From NCBI GenBank assembly GCA_030789695.1, contig CM061138.1, positions 178,084,051 through 178,148,050 of the forward strand: a DNA stretch of 64,000 nt, written 5' to 3'. A model generated the notes under the pieces. It was not told the origin of the DNA. It worked only from the letters and a program-made list of their open reading frames with translations, and did not search any database. A program made the translations under genes and the position numbers. The DNA comes from Scilla litardierei. Its lineage: Eukaryota > Streptophyta > Magnoliopsida > Asparagales > Asparagaceae. How positions within the stretch are numbered: position 1 is the first letter of the stretch; each line of letters starts with the position of its first letter. This document shows, in pieces, positions 54,471 to 64,000 of this stretch.

Positions 54471-55631
54471 TTAAGGAAGGAACAATCTAGATCGAAAGTT
54501 ATCTGCAATGACCTCATCCATGGCCAAAACTTCCTCCTCGGTCATCAGAAATGCCTGCCTCCTCAGCGGAACAGCCTGCCGAAAAGCCTGCCCCTGTGGA
54601 ACAAGAGCCGCTCCACGTCCAGCAGGAACAGGCGCTCGCTGCTGCAACGGCTGAGCTGCAACAGGAGCCCTCCGCAGCGGACCCGCATGCCGACAATCCC
54701 TCGCGACGTGGGAGGCATCACCGCAAACCAGACACTGGCCCAAAAACTTCCGGCACTGATCCTTGATATGGCCAGGCTTGCCGCAGAAATGGCAAGACTT
54801 CAGAATAGGCCCTCCCGGCCTCTTAAACTGAGCGGACTGATTAGGCCTGAATCCAGGTCTAACCACAGCCCTCGCCTGTTCCACAGGCCTCCTCACATCA
54901 CCAACAACAAACCCCTTCCTCTGGTTCACAAGCAGCTCCTGCCTCTTGGCAGCGACCAAAACCTTCTGATAAGATTCCCGGTCAGAAGAGGTCACAAAGC
55001 TCTGGAGCTCCGAAGCAAGCCCTTGCAGAAATCTCTGAGCTCGCTCCTCAGCGTCCTGCACCCTCTTTGGTGCAAACCGACTAAGCCTCATGAACTCCTG
55101 GTGGTACATGTCCACCGACGAGTTCCCCTGCTTCAGGTCGATAAAACGCTGCAGCATCTCTTCCCTGGCAGCCTTCGGGAAGAACTCACCATCAAATCTG
55201 GCCTTGAAGGTAGCCCAGACGATCGGCTCAACCAACATCTTTTCCTCAGCATCCCACCAATTCCTGGCGTTATCCTTCAGCTGGCGCTTCGCCAAGTCAA
55301 CCCAACTCACTTCGTTGACCTTGGACATCTTCAGATTGTCCTCAATATTCCTCATCCATTCATCAGCAGCTAGCGGACCTTCGGTTCCATCAAAATACGC
55401 CGGACCCAACTCTCTGAACTGCTTCGCCCTGGGCTCAGGGCGAGGGGTCTCCACCACCCGAGCAGCTCGAGTCACCGGAGCATTCTGCACCTGCAGAAGC
55501 ACACCCTGCTGAACCTGCATCATCTGCAACATCATCCTCATCATCTCCCCATTAGTGGGCTCCCGCTCAGGCTCCTCGTCGTGAGGGGGCGCACCACTAC
55601 CACCACCTCGGGTGATCCGTCTTCCTGCCAT
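54471..55631 (-). CDS. Tekay gag (386 residues)
   Basis: The Met at 55631 lies 140 bp inside the 5' LTR. Retrotransposon-gag domain at about 75-200 (YFDGTEGPLAADEWMRNIE, WWDAEEKML, FFPKAAREEMLQRFIDLKQG, QRFLQGLASELQSF). Two CCHC knuckles follow: CHFCGKPGHIKDQC and CLVCGDASHVARDC. It stops at TAA; the reading frame then carries straight on into protease, so this stop also separates gag from pol in a lineage that usually has one polyprotein. Confidence 0.92.
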   Translation of the reverse strand: MAGRRITRGGGSGAPPHDEEPEREPTNGEMMRMMLQMMQVQQGVLLQVQNAPVTRAARVVETPRPEPRAKQFRELGPAYFDGTEGPLAADEWMRNIEDNLKMSKVNEVSWVDLAKRQLKDNARNWWDAEEKMLVEPIVWATFKARFDGEFFPKAAREEMLQRFIDLKQGNSSVDMYHQEFMRLSRFAPKRVQDAEERAQRFLQGLASELQSFVTSSDRESYQKVLVAAKRQELLVNQRKGFVVGDVRRPVEQARAVVRPGFRPNQSAQFKRPGGPILKSCHFCGKPGHIKDQCRKFLGQCLVCGDASHVARDCRHAGPLRRAPVAAQPLQQRAPVPAGRGAALVPQGQAFRQAVPLRRQAFLMTEEEVLAMDEVIADNFRSRLFLP

Positions 55632-55771
55632 CTAATAACGCAGAAAACGAAACAATTAGACTCATAGCTTAGGGCTCAGGGGTCGAAATTATTTGTTGGA
55701 CAATCTTATATCATTATCGTTATCCCGATAATCGCAGTTACAGAGGACCTGCATGGGCCACCACTAAAACC

Positions 55772-58264
55772 TGTCACGACCCGCTTCCTTAAAATGGAGG
55801 CGAGACGTGAAAAGGTCCGCACGGGAGTGGAGCGGTGAAGCCCCAAACCCGATAAGCGTCAATTTAGTATAAGCAGGTCCCTGTAATTGCAATCGAAACA
55901 ACAATAATAATAATATGAGACGGAAAAGAAACACCAATCCCAAGGGTTGTCCACAAAATATTCAACATCACAGAAAAGCCACCAGGCTAAAAAGAAAGAG
56001 TCTAAGGCCCAGAACAAGGCCAAACAAAAGCAACGACATAAATAAGTATAGGTGCCACGCACCGATAACAAAACAACTGTTTAACAAAATTTAAAACACA
56101 ACGGAGACACTAGGACTGGTCCCCAGTGTCCACGTACTCCCCGTCCAACACGGGCGCAAGCTCAGCGTCCGCAAACACCTCACCCTCAGCGGGCAACTCA
56201 GGCTCAAGGTCTAACATGCGTCACCCAAAAGAGAGAGGGGCACATGTCAGCAAGTCTAAAGGACTTGGGCAAGGAAACTGAAAGTAAGGCAACTAGCAAC
56301 CTAACAGTTTAGTATGCATGACATGGCAGTTACAACATGAGTGCACAATTTAAAACATGGCAAGACAATTTGTACATGAGAGCAATCATCGGGACAAGAC
56401 AAGACAAGAGTAGCTACGCTACTATCAATCAATCCACATTGTTTTGCAAGTGTTTACGCCCTTCGCTGAATGGTAAAACATGTCAGACCGATCGGCACTA
56501 AACACAATTCACATTTCACGGCTGTTTTGTAGATGTTTACGCCCTTCGCTGAATGGCATAGCATTTCAGTCCGATCGGCACTAAACACTACCCCACCCCA
56601 AAGAGTTTACGCCTTACAACTGCAGTTGTTGATCAAACAGACCCCCAGTTGAATGGCCGCTTAACCCTCACCCCATCCCGCACTAAACAAGCCAGGGTCC
56701 CTGTACATGAGCCCAGCTAGTGAGCCAGGGTTGCCCCGCACGGGAGCTTGTTTCTTAATTCACGATTCAATATCGAGCGTTGGGGTTTCCAACTCATTAT
56801 GCTCGCTTCTGGTCACGAGCCAGGAAACACAAGCATTCGTAGCAAAGCTACGCAATCACAGAAACACTTAAAGAATGCAATGACATGACATTTGATTTGC
56901 ATACCGTTAAGGGAAAGTAAACATGACATGGTGTTTGTGCAACATGCTAAATGTCGGAACTAGCTTCGTTGTCAAGCTAGTTCCCCAATTTGCGCCTAGG
57001 CGAGTATCATTTCGTCGCCTAGCCTCTTTTACGCCTACAACATGCAAACGGCCTAAAACATGGCCTAAACCCTAAGTGGCAAGTTTCACTTGCCTAGCAC
57101 CGGAAATGATGACCACTTCGTCACACGGATGCCTATCTACGGGGAAATCGCTGTTTGGGGGGACCAATCAACAAACAACATGAATTATTATTAGGGTTTC
57201 ATAAAAATATATTTAAGTTACAAAAACAACGGTAGATCGATTTCTTACCGAGAGGAGGCGGAAGAAATACTCCGGGGAACCCTAGGACCAGATCTGGAAA
57301 CGATTGGGAAAGTTTGGAGAAACTAGGGTTTTGGGGGATTTTGGGGATTTGATGGGTTTTGATGGAGATTTGGGGAAGATTAGAAGTAGATAGGGTGAAT
57401 GGATGGATTGGATGATGATTCTAGGGCTTGGAATGGAGGATTGAAGCTTGGAGGAAGATGGGGGCTTAGAGGGGAAGAAACTAGGGCTTAGGTCGTGTTG
57501 GAGAAGATGAAAACGTTTGGGTTGGGTATTTATAGGTTGAGCTGGCGGCTGCCCAGAAATTAGGGTTTTAACACAGACTAGTCGGTCAAAGAACAACCAC
57601 TGACCGACTAGTTTGGCAACTAGTCGGTCGGTCGACCAACGCAGACCGACTAAGTGTAAACAGTAACTCCTGAACGAAAATAGGATTTAGAGTTAGTCGG
57701 TCCATGAACAAGTACTGACCGACTAGTTTAGCAACTAGTCGGTCGATGAACGTTCTTAGACCGACTAAGAGTAAACAGTAACTCCACTAAAATTAAGATG
57801 ATGTGTTAGTCGGTTCAAGAAGCATTGCCGACCGACTAGTTTGCAACCTAGTCGGTCAACAACTCTTCTTAGACCGACTAACGATAAACAGTAGATTCCT
57901 CAGAAAATTAGAAAGCTCACTAGTCGGTCCAAGAAGGATTACCGACCGACTGGATCGTCATCTAGTCGGTCGGTGCCCCTTCTTACACCGGCTAATGAGC
58001 ACCAAAAGTTCCGATACGGAGCGCGAGGCCCCGTGATCGAAACCTAAGACTCCTAGGCTTGATCTAATAGTTAGATATGACCGTTATGAAGCCTGTCACA
58101 AACGACGTACTTCGAAATCGACGATCCTAAGGAAGAAACGAGAAAATACGACGAATCGATCGAAATTGAAAGCTACGGAGACGAAAACCACACAAGAGGA
58201 GAAAATCCACCAAAACATATATTATATTATAATAAATTCAGATACAAGGAAACCAGTCGTTACA
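55772..58264 (-). repeat. Tekay 5' LTR
   Basis: 2493 bp. TATA box (minus strand TATAAATA) at 57527-57534, U3 array at 57576-57996. The frames at 55859-56071, 57282-57596 and 57803-58036 repeat those of the other LTR and are not genes. Confidence 0.95.
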
Positions 58265-58269
58265 GAGGC

Positions 58270-59555
58270 AATGCATGTAGAAAGGTATTTGGTTGGGTAA
58301 CATTTGAAGCATGCGAGGAGAGTAATGATCAAGAGAGGATTCGTCCCTCCTGTTAATGAGGAGTTAGTGTCGCATGTGTTAGTTCGGTCTTTGGTAAAAA
58401 CTCTGGCTAGAGTATGTTGGAAGAAGTCTAAAATTATTTGACTAAAGATTAATGGAGACTAACCGGTTTTGAGCTATTGGGGTTGACAGTTGACCGTACC
58501 CCAAGCTTGGCTAAGAGACATAGTTATGGAAAATGGACTAAAACTGCAGTATTCATCACGGACACGGTCAGAGTGATCCCGACGACACTTTAGTTAATGG
58601 GTCAATCACGTAATTATGATGCCGAAACAGGGACGACACCTGCTGCTCGTGGTCACTATCGTCTAGGGGTTTCGAGCACTAACCTATAGCAGGATCAGGA
58701 TGTAGGGACTCGCACCAAGTAGGATTTGCGTCTTAGTAATAGGAAGAATTAAGGAGGAGTGCACTCGGGTTCACATGAATAATTAAAGTCACAAATGGTT
58801 TGTGATAATAAGTCTAAAATAATTTGATGGGAATTAATTATGTCGCAAAAGATTTGCAATATAGCCTAAAAGATATTAATAATGTGGGATTAATGCATAT
58901 GATGCAAATGAATTAAATATGTCGCAAAAGGTTTGTAAACATATTTTAGATCACATATGATGTGGTACGCACAAAAGCATAGAAAAGGATCCATTCGACA
59001 AAAGGGGGTCTAAGAATGTCCCGAATCGGCTGCACAAGCTTGAGCCTGGTACAATCCATTAAGGAATGAGGGGGCCCTCTTAGGTAGGGTTTACCCTAGT
59101 CAAAACGGCTGGAAATTTCCAGATTCGATTTTTAGACAGGGTCAACATTGACGACACATTTGAGGGGGTCAAACGAACTTGGAATTGCACAAAGTTTGTT
59201 TCTATGCGTTCATCATGTAAAGCCTTTCGAAATGTGCCTTCGGGGGATCATTGGTGAGGAAGAAACAATAGCTCAAAGAAAGAATGAATCTGGACTCAAA
59301 TCTGTCCAGATTGAGCTTTCTGCAATTTTTGGGCCAACTGTGAGACGACGATTGAGGGGTCAAACGACGTCGGAATTGAACGTCGTTTGTTTCTATGCAT
59401 TCACCGTTTAGTGCTCTTCGATTTTATATATGATATCACTTGCGAAGCTCAACGTGGATGGAGGAATAATTCGCTAAAATTTGGCCTTCGTGGAAGGCAA
59501 ACTTGAAATTATTTTTTCTCCATTAACTTTAGTCACACGTTGCTCATGATACAAG
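58270..59555. other. Unassigned repeat remnant right of the Tekay element
   Basis: No coding. Three imperfect palindromes of TCGCAAAAGGTTTGCGA type lie at about 58789, 58843 and 58922. Two diverged copies of an 85-bp stretch (GAGGGGGTCAAACGAACTTG ... TTTCTATGCGTTCA) lie at 59148-59232 and 59344-59425. It is probably an older LTR element interrupted by the Tekay insertion. Confidence 0.45.
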
Positions 59556-60526
59556 TGTTACAGCCTTAAGGCCGGCCCAGATAATAAAGGCCCATATATT
59601 TGTAGCCCAAACGAACAGCCTTCCGATCACCCGAATGAGAACAAACTCGTACGGGAAGCTCGCCTTCCTAAGAGACAAGCTCGTCGACATGATCAAGAGA
59701 GGAGCTCTCCAGCTGACCGCCTGTAGAGCTCTCCAGCCTGGCAAGCAAGACGCTTGCCTACTCTCCACCTAATGAAGCTATAGAGAGAGAGAGAGAGAGA
59801 GACTTGGAACACCAAGCTCGGATGCCGAGCTTGGCTCACCCTAAGGACGACCTACCAAGGATAAATATCTCTGACATGGTGACGTAAGGCTACCTACGTC
59901 CCTATTAATGCCAAAGGTTAAAAGCAAGAACTGATGGTCGTCCATCGCGTCTCCCATTAATGCATTAATGTCTCTGACACCTTCTAACACCCATTAATGC
60001 ATAAATATCTCTGACACCCTAGCTGACCTATCACGTCTCTACTTGTGCTCCAGCTAAGCAGACTCGACAGGTGATTGTACGACGATCAACCAACTCTCGA
60101 TCCTATAAATACCCCCCTCCAGCCACCAAGGAGGGGGTTGGTTAGTTGAAATCATAAAATCTCTCCATACACACGGTCAGATATCCTCCATATATATGTG
60201 CCTTCCTCATAAGCTCTCCACGCAAAGCCGATCTACTTTAAGATCGCCAAGCATGTCCAACCCATCCTTTATAAGTCATCCACTGACTTAAGCATTGGAG
60301 AGGCTACGGGTTGACAGCCAACCCAGCTTTTCTCACGAGTTGTTTTCCTTGCAAGAAGCTCGGCGTAGCTACTAGGTGATCGGCGACCTTCCGACGACCT
60401 TGGATTCTTTGCCTCCGAAGCTTTCTTCAAGCCGTGCTAGCCTCATCGTTAACCCCTTCACTTGTAATCATTGTACCTATGATTTCCAATAATACAAATT
60501 CTATTATTGGGCAGACTTGACCTGCA
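59556..60526 (+). repeat. 5' LTR of a decayed Athila-type element
   Basis: TGTTACAGCC to ACCTGCA, about 970 bp, with a (GA)n run near 59780-59800. The right boundary is set by the primer-binding site at 60531 (TTGGTGTCGTCTGTGGGAAC), the type used by Tat/Athila gypsy elements. The left boundary is a best guess from the TG. Confidence 0.65.
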
Positions 60527-60530
60527 ATAA

Positions 60531-60549
60531 TTGGTGTCGTCTGTGGGAA
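60531..60549 (+). other. Primer-binding site of the Athila-type element
   Basis: TTGGTGTCGTCTGTGGGAA, four bases after the LTR end. It differs by one or two bases from the common TGGCGCCGTCTGTGGGAA. Confidence 0.75.
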
Positions 60550-60736
60550 CTAGGGTTACACCCATGTCAAACTCCGCATGCAGTTACCACAGTAACCGGC
60601 ATGGCAAGCAGCCCATGACCGAGGAGGGATAATCTCCCAGAAGGATTCCCCCAATAGATCTACCCCTTGAGGGGTCAGCCGCTGTCATTCAGGATGAACC
60701 CTTAGTGTCTACAAAAGCTTCGAGAATTTCACCAAG

Positions 60737-62403
60737 ATGATGGAAGACTGGACCGCTACCAGACAATCAAGGCTGCCTCCATCAGAAGGCCCCTCCAGAG
60801 CCCGCAATGTGAAGCATGACCTCCTCCCCCTATTTGAAGAAGAAGCGACCGCACAACGAAGGAGATTCAAAGAAGGAGAAGCGGCCGCCCAGCAGAAGCA
60901 GTTCGATGAGGAGGAGGAGGCCGCTTATCAAAGGCGACTTGAGGAAGAAGCAGCCGTCCGACAGCGTTGACTCATCGTTGCTGCGGGGGAGAGGCTTCAG
61001 GAGGGGAGCCGAGTATTCCCCCAGGCGTCGGCCTTGATAGTACGAGAGAGCCTCAGGTCGGATCATGCTACTGAAAGCCACCGTTATGAGAGAACTACTA
61101 TTTGATCCTAAAATCGAGAACACCGCAAGAACTCTCAGAGCCTCGAATAGGAATCAGACACCCTCTGATCAGATGGCAGAAAACACTGCCACCCCGCCTC
61201 GTACCGGGTCCATCCGAGACCATATAAAACCGAGCTTTGGGAACAATTCATTCATTCTGAGACCCAGCAAGTAGCTTCGAAATAAAGACGGGCTAATAAA
61301 TCTGATGCAGCAGGATCCCTTCCATGGGAACCCGCATGAGAACCTGAACCATCATATCGACACTTTTCTAGCGAAGTGCGATACCTTCAAGTCTAAGGAC
61401 GTGAACGAAGACGCGATAAAGCTAAGGCTTTTTCCCTTCACTCTACGGGATAAGGCTTCATATTGGTTACGGTCCCACCCGTCCAACCACTTCACTTCTT
61501 GGGAGCAACTGGCGCTTACTTTCTTAGACAAGTTATACCCACCATCAAAAACGGTGAGGATCAGAGGAGCGATCTCCAACTTCAAGCAACTGCTGTAGGA
61601 GTCGCTTTATGAGGCCAGGGAAAGGTTCAAGGACCTTCAACATCAGTACCCTCATCATGGGATCCAATCTTGGGATCTGGTATAAATCTTTTACAACAGG
61701 CTGCAACCGAGTACGAAGATGATCATCGATGCCGCTGCACAAGGCACCCTTCTGGACAAGTCAACAGATGAAACAATTGACCTACTTGAGCATATGGCAG
61801 TAAACAACCAACAGTAGAGTGAGGAGCGTACCATTATCACCCGGACTCCTGAGGTAAAAGTTGTTAGCCACCTCGATTCTCACATTGAAACTTTGTGCAA
61901 GGAGGTGGCTAGGATCGAGCAACGGTTGGATTCCATTCCAACAATTACCAGCACTCCGGCCTATCAACCTCAAGAGGAATACGGAGAGCAAAGCTACGTT
62001 CCCAATGAGGGACATTATGACAGAGCCGAATCTTCCAAGCAAGTACAATACGTGCAAGGAGATGGGCTAAATCAGTGGCAACATCCGGCCGCAAGGAACC
62101 ACCCCAGATTTTCCTACGGGAATCCAAGTGGAGGGCTGCAACCTCTACAATTTCAGAGGCCACCACTCCCTCCTCAACAATAGCAAGGACCACCGCCACA
62201 TCAATAGCAGAGCGGATTTAGGCCATCTGGGCCGTATCGACCACCGGGCTACCAATTTAATCGCCTGTCCCAGTAAAACTATGCACCAACGCCACCATGT
62301 TCCAGGTTTGGAGACTACCTTAGAGACGTTCATGAGCGGACAAGTAAGGTTTAATCAAGACATGTCGACTGAATTCAAGAACATAAACACGTCGCTTGAT
62401 GAG
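60737..62403 (+). pseudogene. Athila-type gag remnant
   Basis: A charged N-terminal region (E/R-rich, 60737-60970) is followed by the retrotransposon-gag domain: QQDPFHGNPHENLNHHIDTF, KLRLFPFTLRDKASYWLRS and WEQLALTFLDKLYPPSKT. A stop at 61596-61598 precedes the conserved continuation (ESLYEARERFKDL, then QPSTKMIIDAAAQGTLLDKS). More stops at 61681, 61815, 62182 and 62206 interrupt the Gln/Pro-rich tail. No pol follows; sequence from about 62404 is different. Confidence 0.8.
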
Positions 62404-64000
62404 TGATTCGGGTTGAATATTGCATATTTAACCCCCCATTTAGCCCTATTTTGTGCTTATATGATGCTTAATTGGTCTCTAATACGTTCGTATTTTGTAC
62501 ACCATCATTTATTAGAGAAATCACATTATTTGAGCACAAAATAGCAATTAACTGAGAATTTCTGCAGTTTTTATATTTTTCATAGCGTGGTCTCGATCTC
62601 ACGATTTCAACGACTATTTATTTGTATTTTTCTGAGATCTGTGCTAATTACTGTGATTTATTGAATGCAGAATACCAATTTAATGAAGAAATACGCTCAA
62701 AATACAACAAATACGGGCACAAGCCAATAAGGAGCTGACACATGGCGCAATCTCATCACTCCCCGTCCAATCGCACGACGGGCAGTTATCATAGCTTGGA
62801 AATTTATTCACCGTTGGATTAATATCCAACGGCCCGCAACGATTACCGATGGATTCAAATTAGCGGGCGATTAAAGGACACGGGGCAACACACAGATCAA
62901 TTCTGCCTCTTGAATGAACGGATCAGATTTAATCGATGAAGCGAACGTCAGCCGAAATCGCGACGACGTGGCCTCATGAACGCCGTTGGATGTAGATCCA
63001 ACGGATGACTCCGTTTCCGCATCTGAGCGGGAACTCGAAGAGCGGAGCAGCTCTTGGCGACGTGGCACCCATCCTCGCTCGTTGATGGCGATCCGACGGC
63101 CATTATACACCCTGCAATTTGAAGGGAGATTGAGCGGTAACGGCAGTGCGTGACGAAATGAGATCCGTTCGATCATGCGATCGGACGACGGTGATTCAAT
63201 CCAAAGCGAAAACGGTATCGATCGAAATTAGCGGGCACGGATCCGAGAATAAAGGCGACATGGCGGGTTGTGGTGAGATCCCGCACAGATGAGCGGCTGA
63301 GAAATGCGCCGGTCGGTGATTCGGGTTTAAGTTGTTTTCGAGTGCGAATTTGGGACCCGTTAGCTCATTAAACCCGCAATGTTATTATATAAGGTATTTC
63401 TAGAGATTTTGGACGTATTCTTGGCGTATTTGGGCGATTTTGGAGGCGTTTTTGTCCCTGAGATTACAGAGAGCAACCTGAGGGAATTTTCAGAGGCTTT
63501 TTTAGAGGAAGAAGAAGGGTTTTCTTAGGCTAAAAGAGGGTGTATTTGGTGATATCTCTTGAATTCTATTGCGTATTTTCAATTCTATTTACTTCTATTG
63601 CTTAGAACCATGTTTATTATGATGAAATCCTTGATTATTTTCAGTATGTGTGGCTAAATTTTGATTGTGCATGGTATGGTGTAGTTAGGGGACATGATGC
63701 GTATTTATTTGGTTGAATTGTCACGCTAAAATTGTTAACGTTGATAAAGTTGTAGTCTTTAGTTTAAAATCTTCTCTTTATCTTCCAAAAGAACATGAAT
63801 GAGTTGACGATCACCACACAAGGGTGAGTTTTGATCTCCTCAAAAGGGAGTTTTATATCTTATATTCGAAAGGTTATAACTTTAGCAACGATCGTATTCA
63901 ATATTGTGCTCTAATCCCCACAAGGGTATTTTCCGATGAATTTCTCCCAAAAAGAGGTTTCATTAAGTTATCGTTAATCAACCAAACTAATACAAATCAT
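62404..64000 (+). mobile_element. Probable LTR of another gypsy element (cut by window edge)
   Basis: Begins TGATTCGGG directly after the gag remnant. It has a TATA box TATATAAGG at 63386-63394 and a following purine-rich leader-like stretch (GAGGAAGAAGAAGGG near 63505), typical of gypsy LTR promoters. No coding frame. The right end and TSD lie beyond the window, so the boundaries and family are uncertain. Confidence 0.4.

Larger units (their letters stand above)
48531..58264 (-). mobile_element. Complete Tekay/Del-like chromovirus (Ty3/gypsy)
   Basis: Two 2493-bp LTRs (48531-51023 and 55772-58264), flanked by GAGGC on both sides (48526-48530 and 58265-58269). By eye the LTRs differ at about ten sites (99.6% identity), one of which turns the terminal TG of the 3' LTR into TA. 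Coding order is gag, protease, RT, RNase H, integrase, with a chromodomain-like C-terminus, the chromovirus layout. Total 9734 bp. Despite its youth three lesions break the polyprotein, so mobilisation probably needed proteins from another copy. Confidence 0.95.

Noticed and set aside
57060..57075. Telomere-like CCTAAACCCTAA in the Tekay LTR
   Set aside because: A single partial unit, not an array.

Overview
This window is plant nuclear DNA made mostly of nested LTR retrotransposons, with one ordinary host gene. The single gene is a seven-exon GT31 beta-1,3-galactosyltransferase (37328-39008, + strand). Its very GC-rich third exon and the mix of Sirevirus, Athila-like and Tekay/Del-like elements fit a flowering plant, probably a monocot. 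I cannot name the species. No tRNA, rRNA, organellar or bacterial segment was recognised.

Layout, left to right. 1-1071 is the end of a Sirevirus-like element. 1341-1690 is a long alternating purine-pyrimidine microsatellite. 1691-3924 is an element with long inverted ends that look like two opposed Helitron 3' ends. 4672-5233 is a small CACTA-like fragment. 5612-23225 is a copia element with 146-bp LTRs (Copia-1, TSD CAAAT). It is split by an Athila-like gypsy element (8305-17366, TSD GTAGA), which is itself split by a 3.4-kb solo LTR (11544-14943, TSD GATAG). Copia-1 is split a second time by a 1.7-kb solo LTR (18927-20650, TSD CTTGG). Its right end plus flank is tandemly duplicated (22702-23790 and 23796-24884). 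24959-34806 is a complete Sirevirus (956-bp LTRs, TSD GACTC) with an open gag-pol frame and an envelope-like frame interrupted by one stop. 37328-39008 is the host gene. 39246-46083 is a second copy of the Copia-1 family (Copia-2), inserted about 240 bp past the gene's stop codon and facing it. 48531-58264 is a complete Tekay/Del-like chromovirus (2493-bp LTRs, TSD GAGGC). 59556-62403 is a decayed Athila-type LTR plus gag on the + strand, and 62404-64000 looks like the start of a further LTR.

The TSDs and LTR divergences, counted by eye, agree with the nesting. Copia-1 (about 7% between LTRs) is older than the Athila element inside it (about 5% over the shared part). The Sirevirus (about 0.8%) and Tekay element (about 0.4%) are young. 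Nearly all transposon coding runs on the minus strand; the decayed 59.6-62.4 kb element and the 3.4-kb solo LTR point the other way.

The most unusual observations are these: a roughly 115-bp tandem array lying just upstream of the TATA box in the U3 of LTRs from two different element families; a gag/pol spacer in the copia family with a poly(A) signal and a 3' splice acceptor; the same one-base frame break in the integrase of both copia copies; and a very young chromovirus that already carries three coding lesions. No wholly new gene system was evident.
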